Translations under genes and position numbers: made by a program | The notes under the pieces: model-generated | What the model saw: the letters and a program-made list of their open reading frames with translations, nothing else | Told to the model about the DNA's origin: nothing | Databases searched by the model: none | DNA from: Uliginosibacterium gangwonense | GTDB taxonomy: Bacteria > Pseudomonadota > Gammaproteobacteria > Burkholderiales > Rhodocyclaceae | DNA: 52,338 bases | Reading direction: 5' to 3' | NCBI GenBank assembly: GCA_005239635.1 | Contig: SBBQ01000063.1 | Span: 1-52,338 of the forward strand | Part shown: positions 48,131-52,338 of the stretch, one piece after another | How the letters are laid out: each line of letters begins with the position of its first letter | Position numbering within the stretch: the first letter of the stretch is position 1

Positions 48131-48444
48131 TTTTGTGTGGTGGCCAACGCTGCAATGCTGCGGGGATAACTATAATCGCATTTAGATTCAGTTAAAAGCC
48201 TATATGGGCCAATGTGATAGTACGAAAATCGTACATAAGTCACATTGCGCTTTATAAAGATTTAAGGCACGCGGTATGGGGGATAGGCGCATATATATTT
48301 AAAACCGCCCCAGAAAAGGTGTTTAGGCACAACAAACATGCACGAAGCCCGCGTGTATAAGTGTTGAAGCTGCTACATTACGCTTGAATGTGGTGGTTTA
48401 AATAGGGCGCTCAGTCGCGTTGTTTTAACGCCAAAACTGTATAG
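48131..48444. promoter_or_regulatory. Intergenic region with a nested palindrome
   Basis: This 314-base gap between divergent genes has no ORF of note. AATGTGA (48211-48217) pairs with TCACATT (48240-48246), and inside it GTACGA (48220-48225) pairs with TCGTAC (48229-48234). It is a likely operator or an RNA hairpin. The remainder is AT-rich, as expected of promoters. Confidence 0.4.
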
Positions 48445-49659
48445 ATGTTGCAAGTGATGCCTGATATGAATCTGATTGATCAACTCCGCGAAAGCCAAGC
48501 CCACCTTGTCGAGGTGCGCCGAGATTTACACGCTCATCCAGAAACCGCATTTGAAGAGCATCGCACCGCCGAAATGGTGGCGCGTCGGCTTGAAGCCTGT
48601 GGTGTAGAAACGCATCGCGGCGTGGGTCGCACGGGCGTGGTCGGTGTGTTGCGCGGTACAGCAGGGAAATCCGATCGCGCTATTGGCTTGCGTGCAGACA
48701 TGGACGCGCTGCCCATGACCGAGCGCAACACCTTTGCGCATGCCTCGCGCCATATTGGCAAAATGCACGCCTGTGGCCACGATGGGCACACCACCATGCT
48801 GCTTGGCGCTGCTGAATATTTGGCGCAGCACCGCGACTTTGACGGCACCGTGGTGTTTATCTTTCAACCCGCGGAAGAAGGGCAGGGCGGCGGCCGCGAG
48901 ATGATTGAAGACGGTTTGTTTGCGCGTTTCCCCGTACAAGCAGTCTTTGGTTTACACAACTGGCCGGGCTTGCCCGTTGGGCAAATGGCAGTGCACACCG
49001 GGCCGGTTATGGCGAGTGCCGACGAGTTTGATATCACCATCATTGGCAAAGGTGCACATGCCGCCATGCCGAACTTGGGCATAGATCCCGTGTTGGTCGG
49101 CAGCACACTGGTACAAGCATTGCAAAGCATTGCCTCGCGCAATACGCACCCGGTAGATAGCGTGGTGGTGAGCGTGACCAAGTTTCATGCAGGTGAAGCG
49201 CACAACGTAATTGCAGACCGGGCAGAACTCGGTGGCACCATGCGCGCGTTTAGGCATGAAGTGCGTGAAGCCACCGAAGCCGCGCTACGTCGTATCTGTT
49301 CAGGCGTGGCAGCCACCTATGGCGTGCAAATTGACGTTAACGTGCGTCATGGTTACCCACCCACGGTAAATAGCGCAGCAGAAGCAGCGCTGTGTGCAAC
49401 GGTGGCGCAGCAGGTGTTGGGCAACAATCATGTGCATACCAATATGCAGCCCACCATGGGTGCAGAAGACTTCGCCTACATGCTGTTAGAAAAGCCCGGC
49501 TGCTATGTTTGGCTGGGCAATGGCGATGGTGAGCATCATCACGATCAAGCAGGCCCCTGTACTCTGCACAACCCGCACTATGACTTTAACGACCACATCC
49601 TGCCGCTCGGCGTGGCGTACTGGGTATCGTTGGTGAAGAAGTTTTTATCCAATAGCTAG
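48445..49659 (+). CDS. M20-family amidohydrolase (hippurate hydrolase-like)
   Basis: A 404-aa M20D-type metallopeptidase that hydrolyses N-acyl or N-carbamoyl amino acids. Metal-site motifs are seen: MHACGHDGHTTMLLG, PAEEGQGGGREMI, GLHNWPGLP and MGAEDFAYML. The start is uncertain: ATG 48445 is the longest, but ATGs at 48457 and 48466 are also possible, and none has a strong ribosome-binding site. Stands alone upstream of the ars genes. Confidence 0.9.
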   Translation: MLQVMPDMNLIDQLRESQAHLVEVRRDLHAHPETAFEEHRTAEMVARRLEACGVETHRGVGRTGVVGVLRGTAGKSDRAIGLRADMDALPMTERNTFAHASRHIGKMHACGHDGHTTMLLGAAEYLAQHRDFDGTVVFIFQPAEEGQGGGREMIEDGLFARFPVQAVFGLHNWPGLPVGQMAVHTGPVMASADEFDITIIGKGAHAAMPNLGIDPVLVGSTLVQALQSIASRNTHPVDSVVVSVTKFHAGEAHNVIADRAELGGTMRAFRHEVREATEAALRRICSGVAATYGVQIDVNVRHGYPPTVNSAAEAALCATVAQQVLGNNHVHTNMQPTMGAEDFAYMLLEKPGCYVWLGNGDGEHHHDQAGPCTLHNPHYDFNDHILPLGVAYWVSLVKKFLSNS

Positions 49660-49768
49660 GATAAAAGTGTTTGGCGCGACAGCATCAAACTATCGGGCCA
49701 GTTTCGATACCCAGATTTAACCTTCTCTAGGGTAGTGATTTTCTGATCTCCGATTCATAAAAATTTCA

Positions 49769-49799
49769 TCTATTATTTCTACAATTCTGGAATAATAGA
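49769..49799 (+). promoter_or_regulatory. Probable ArsR operator
   Basis: TCTATTATT (49769-49777) and AATAATAGA (49791-49799) form a perfect inverted repeat with a 13-base spacer, ending 3 bases before the arsR ATG. AT-rich dyads of this kind at the start of arsR usually are the autoregulatory operator. Confidence 0.65.
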
Positions 49800-49802
49800 A
49801 AT

Positions 49803-50141
49803 ATGAAAACAGATTCCGCATTGGCTGCACTTGCCGCGCTGGCACAAGAAACGCGCTTGGCGATTTTTCAATTGCTGGTGCGTTATGAGCCTGAAGGCCT
49901 GACGGTGGGGGAAATTGCCCAGCACCTGGACTTGGCGCCGGCGACGTTGTCGTTCCATCTTAAAACGCTTACCCAAGCGGGTTTGGTGAGTAGCGAACAA
50001 GATGGGCGGCACATTCATTGTCGTGCGCAAATTGAAGCGGTGCAGGCACTCGGCCAGTTCCTAACAATGGATTGTTGCAAAGGTCAGCCGGAGCGTTGCA
50101 AACCCGCCTCATCCAGTGCGCGCCGCAGCAAAGCTGCGTAG
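49803..50141 (+). CDS. arsR: ArsR-family transcriptional repressor
   Basis: A 112-aa winged-helix repressor (recognition region about APATLSFHLKTLTQAGLV, residues 45-62). It lacks the classic ELCVCDL metal site in helix 3. Instead three cysteines lie near the C-terminus, C91-C92 and C99 in DCCKGQPERC, like the As(III) site of Acidithiobacillus ferrooxidans ArsR. It leads arsR-arsC-acr3 and probably responds to arsenite. Confidence 0.92.
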   Translation: MKTDSALAALAALAQETRLAIFQLLVRYEPEGLTVGEIAQHLDLAPATLSFHLKTLTQAGLVSSEQDGRHIHCRAQIEAVQALGQFLTMDCCKGQPERCKPASSSARRSKAA

Positions 50142-50254
50142 CCATGATGGTTGGAGCTACAAGCGCAGCAGTCTAAGCGAATCAAAGCAAAGCTAATCTA
50201 AGCATTGGCAAATTGCGCGCAAAGAGATTTTTTATTCAGTTATTGGAGAGTGGT

Positions 50255-50746
50255 ATGACATACCCCACACAGGTGCTGGTGCTATGTACGGGCAATTCGG
50301 CACGTTCAATTTTGGGTGAAACCCTGCTCAATCATTTGGGCGGTGGGCGCATTCAAGCATATAGCGCGGGCAGTAAGCCAGCAGGAAAACCAAATCCGTA
50401 TGCGATTGAGTTGCTGCAGGAGAAGGGCTTGGATGTTTCGCATGCACGCTCAAAATCTTGGGATGAGTTTGCAGCAGACAGTGCCCCCAAACTCGACATC
50501 ATTATCACCGTGTGTGACAACGCCGCGGGTGAAGTGTGCCCGATTTGGCCCGGCCATCCGGTGACTGCGCATTGGGGCCTGCCCGATCCAGCAGGCTTGC
50601 CTAGTGTTGAAGAATCGCGTGTTGCGTTTCGCAGTACCTACGATGCATTAACCCGTCGCATTGAAAAAATGCTCGCGCTGCCATTCGAAAGCATGCCGCC
50701 CGCAGAGTTGCGTGCTGCGTTACAAGCCATTGGGCAAACAGAGTAA
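50255..50746 (+). CDS. arsC: Arsenate reductase ArsC (LMW-phosphatase type)
   Basis: A 163-aa thioredoxin-type arsenate reductase with the low-molecular-weight phosphatase loop CTGNSARS (C11) and partner cysteines C87 and C95 in VCDNAAGEVC. It reduces As(V) to As(III), which Acr3 then exports. The ATG at 50255 has GGAGAG about 5 bases upstream; a longer start at 50213 has no such support. An ATTGGCAA octamer (50204) lies between arsR and arsC. Confidence 0.95.
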   Translation: MTYPTQVLVLCTGNSARSILGETLLNHLGGGRIQAYSAGSKPAGKPNPYAIELLQEKGLDVSHARSKSWDEFAADSAPKLDIIITVCDNAAGEVCPIWPGHPVTAHWGLPDPAGLPSVEESRVAFRSTYDALTRRIEKMLALPFESMPPAELRAALQAIGQTE

Positions 50747-50755
50747 AGGTGCGAC

Positions 50756-51790
50756 ATGAATTTGTTTGAACGTTACCTCACGCTGTGGGTGGGCTTGAGC
50801 ATGTTGGCAGGTATTGTACTCGGTCAGGTGCAACCCGCACTCATGCACACTTTGGCGGATTGGCAAATTGCACAGGTTAATTTGCCTGTGGGTGTGCTCA
50901 TTTGGGTGATGATTATTCCCATGCTGCTGCGCATTGATTTTGGCGCTGTGCGTGAAATATCAAAACACCGCCGCGGCATTATGGTCACGCTGATCGTAAA
51001 TTGGTTGGTTAAGCCGTTCTCTATGGCGCTGTTAGCCTGGTTGTTTGTGCGCCATGTATTTGCACCGTGGTTGCCCACGTCGCAGATTGATAGTTATATT
51101 GCCGGACTTATTTTGTTAGCCGCTGCGCCGTGTACTGCCATGGTGTTTGTGTGGAGCCGCTTAACCGGTGGCGACCCACTATTTACGCTATCGCAAGTGG
51201 CGGTGAATGACACCATTATGGTGTTTGCCTTCGCACCGCTAGTCGGCCTGTTGCTGGGGCTGTCATCCATTACCGTGCCTTGGCAAACGCTGTTGTTGTC
51301 GGTGTTGGTGTATGTGGTGGCGCCGGTGATTGCGGCCCAGATTTGGCGTAAAAGAGTTCTGCAACAGGGCGCCCAAGCGCTTGATGCTTTATTGAGTAAG
51401 CTCGGCCCGTATTCGATGGCTTCCTTGTTGCTCACCATCGTGTTGCTGTTTGGCTTTCAGGGGCAGGCCATTGTGCAACAACCTTTGGTTATTGCTTTGT
51501 TGTCTGTGCCGATTCTGCTGCAGGTATTGTTTAACGCGGGCTTGGCATATTGGCTTAACCGTCGTTTGGGCGAAGCCCATGCGGTGGCGTGTCCATCAGC
51601 CTTAATCGGTGCTTCTAACTTTTTTGAGTTGGCGGTGGCTACAGCGGTCGGGTTGTTTGGTTTTGAATCAGGCGCGGCATTGGCAACGGTAGTGGGCGTA
51701 TTGATTGAAGTGCCGGTGATGCTGCTTGTAGTGCGCGTGGTGAATGGTTCGCGTGCTTGGTATGAGCGCGGTGCGGCGCGCAGCGCTTGA
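50756..51790 (+). CDS. acr3: Arsenite efflux transporter Acr3
   Basis: A 344-aa Acr3-family As(III) exporter with ten hydrophobic segments. The conserved cysteine is in APCTAMVFVWS (about C126), and a conserved glutamate lies in the FGFESGAAL segment late in the protein. It starts 9 bases after the arsC stop. Confidence 0.93.
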   Translation: MNLFERYLTLWVGLSMLAGIVLGQVQPALMHTLADWQIAQVNLPVGVLIWVMIIPMLLRIDFGAVREISKHRRGIMVTLIVNWLVKPFSMALLAWLFVRHVFAPWLPTSQIDSYIAGLILLAAAPCTAMVFVWSRLTGGDPLFTLSQVAVNDTIMVFAFAPLVGLLLGLSSITVPWQTLLLSVLVYVVAPVIAAQIWRKRVLQQGAQALDALLSKLGPYSMASLLLTIVLLFGFQGQAIVQQPLVIALLSVPILLQVLFNAGLAYWLNRRLGEAHAVACPSALIGASNFFELAVATAVGLFGFESGAALATVVGVLIEVPVMLLVVRVVNGSRAWYERGAARSA

Positions 51791-51825
51791 GGTTCTGGCT
51801 TGCAACCTACTGGCGAGTGAACAAC

Positions 51826-52194
51826 GGGGTCAAGCACGATTATCCTCTTTCCTCGGCCTGCCTCCTATTGTTTCGGGCGAGGCATTGTCTGTTGGCGTTA
51901 GTCGATGTTAGTGATTTAACGCAGCTGAATACCGTGGTCTGTCCCCTATTATTCCTCCATTCCAGAATGCGACAGAGAATTTCTGCCCCGCATCCATCCT
52001 AGCGGTATCGATTTTGCCATTGACGACTGAGGTGTCATTGGCACTGGCAATAGCTTCGGTAATGGCGCTGGTAATCGGTGCCGAGATCGCCGCCGCGGCC
52101 ACCGCACGCCAGCTGAACTTGTCTTGCTGGCCTAGGGCAATAGACACCTTGATTGACGACACTGCGTATCGCAGCATATATCGTGTCTGACCCC
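51826..52194. repeat. Inverted 15-bp motif pair (REP/mobile-element footprint)
   Basis: GGGGTCAAGCACGAT (51826-51840) and ATCGTGTCTGACCCC (52180-52194, reverse complement GGGGTCAGACACGAT) match at 13 of 15 positions in inverted orientation. A related motif, CGTGGTCTGTCCCC, is at 51933-51946. Such GGGGTCAGACACG-type sequences often accompany REP-associated transposases; that link is from memory, not shown here. Confidence 0.45.
51950..52165 (-). pseudogene. Fragment of a large repetitive surface-protein gene (decayed)
   Basis: On the minus strand this reads in one frame KVSIALGQQDKFSWRAVAAA and onward to about NGKID, which resembles internal or C-terminal stretches of large adhesin/haemagglutinin-type proteins. 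It has no proper start, is only about 70 codons, and is bounded by the short inverted motifs and an IS fragment. A remnant is the simplest reading; homology is weak. Confidence 0.35.
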
Positions 52195-52227
52195 GTTTTC
52201 TACCCCCGTTTTCTACCCCGTTTTCTT
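52191..52227. repeat. Short tandem repeat CCCCGTTTTCTAC
   Basis: About 2.7 copies of CCCCGTTTTCTAC with period 12-13 bases start right at the inner end of the inverted motif and run into the transposase remnant. Probably a by-product of element insertion or slippage. Confidence 0.55.
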
Positions 52228-52327
52228 CGAGTATATCGAGGTGTTCTACAATCGACAGCGAATACACCAGACTCTGGGCTACCTCAGCCCGCTGCAGTTC
52301 GAGCTGCAAACAGTGGTAACTATTTAA
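52223..52327 (+). pseudogene. C-terminal end of an IS3-family transposase (OrfB)
   Basis: The frame FFEYIEVFYNRQRIHQTLGY, followed by LSPLQFE and a TAA at 52325-52327, is the unmistakable tail of IS3/IS911-type OrfB integrases. Only 34 codons remain before the repeat, so the copy is truncated at its 5' side. Its DDE residues are absent. Confidence 0.8.
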
Positions 52328-52338
52328 CCGTCCGTACA

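Overview
The window looks like chromosome from a betaproteobacterium, probably in or near Burkholderiales. The evidence is the gene content: a full ISC iron-sulfur operon, the block pyrG-kdsA-Dabb-eno-ftsB, divergent bamD and rluD-pgeF, class I PHA genes (phaC, phaB, phaR), a paired cphA'-cphA cyanophycin locus with its associated ABC exporter and DUF1854 gene, and a tRNA-Ala(GGC)/Glu(UUC)/Asp(GUC) cluster. Genus cannot be told from this sequence. Base composition is moderate and I see no large compositional islands; only the last ~0.5 kb looks like mobile-element debris.

Layout. 1-6590: end of iscR, then two successive cysteine desulfurase genes, iscU, iscA, hscB, hscA, fdx and iscX, closed by a strong terminator. 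6589-9286 (minus): an EamA transporter, a small membrane protein, an SRPBCC protein and an unrecognised 212-aa protein. 9503-12187: bamD (minus) divergent from rluD-pgeF (plus), with touching start codons. 12343-13454: a ZIP metal transporter and a small membrane protein. 13734-17417: phaC, phaB, phaR. 17498-20315: rimO and a GlcD/D2HGDH-type flavoprotein. 20475-20895: three tRNAs and a terminator. 21057-22671 (minus): Bcp peroxiredoxin and a short GlpD-like oxidase. 22786-27407: pyrG, kdsA, a Dabb protein, eno, ftsB. 27520-30084 (minus): PCu(A)C copper chaperone, NlpC/P60 lipoprotein, SIMPL protein, gamma carbonic anhydrase. 30410-33252: histidine kinase and a REC-GGDEF-EAL protein. 33354-41343: the cyanophycin locus. 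41382-46105: ChrA, a zinc-type alcohol dehydrogenase, a CaCA antiporter and a DmeF-type cation exporter. 46286-48130 (minus): a second REC-GGDEF-EAL protein. 48445-49659: an M20 amidohydrolase. 49803-51790: arsR-arsC-acr3. 51826-52327: inverted short motifs, a decayed gene fragment and the end of an IS3-family transposase.

How the genes work together. Storage is one theme: PHA synthesis (phaC/phaB with its regulator phaR; phaA is not here) and cyanophycin synthesis (two synthetases plus a transporter-like partner pair). Metal handling is another: Fe-S assembly, ZIP, ChrA, DmeF, PCu(A)C and the arsenic operon. Two REC-GGDEF-EAL proteins indicate cyclic-di-GMP signalling.

The most striking signal is not a gene. 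The octamer ATTGGCAA (or its complement TTGCCAAT) occurs 54 times by my hand count in 52 kb, where about 1.6 would be expected by chance. It is in both orientations, in genes of every function and in at least eight intergenic sites, including one perfect inverted pair between hscB and hscA. This resembles the DNA-uptake sequences of Neisseriaceae and Pasteurellaceae, or other genome-wide signature octamers such as cyanobacterial HIP1, but it is not one I recognise.
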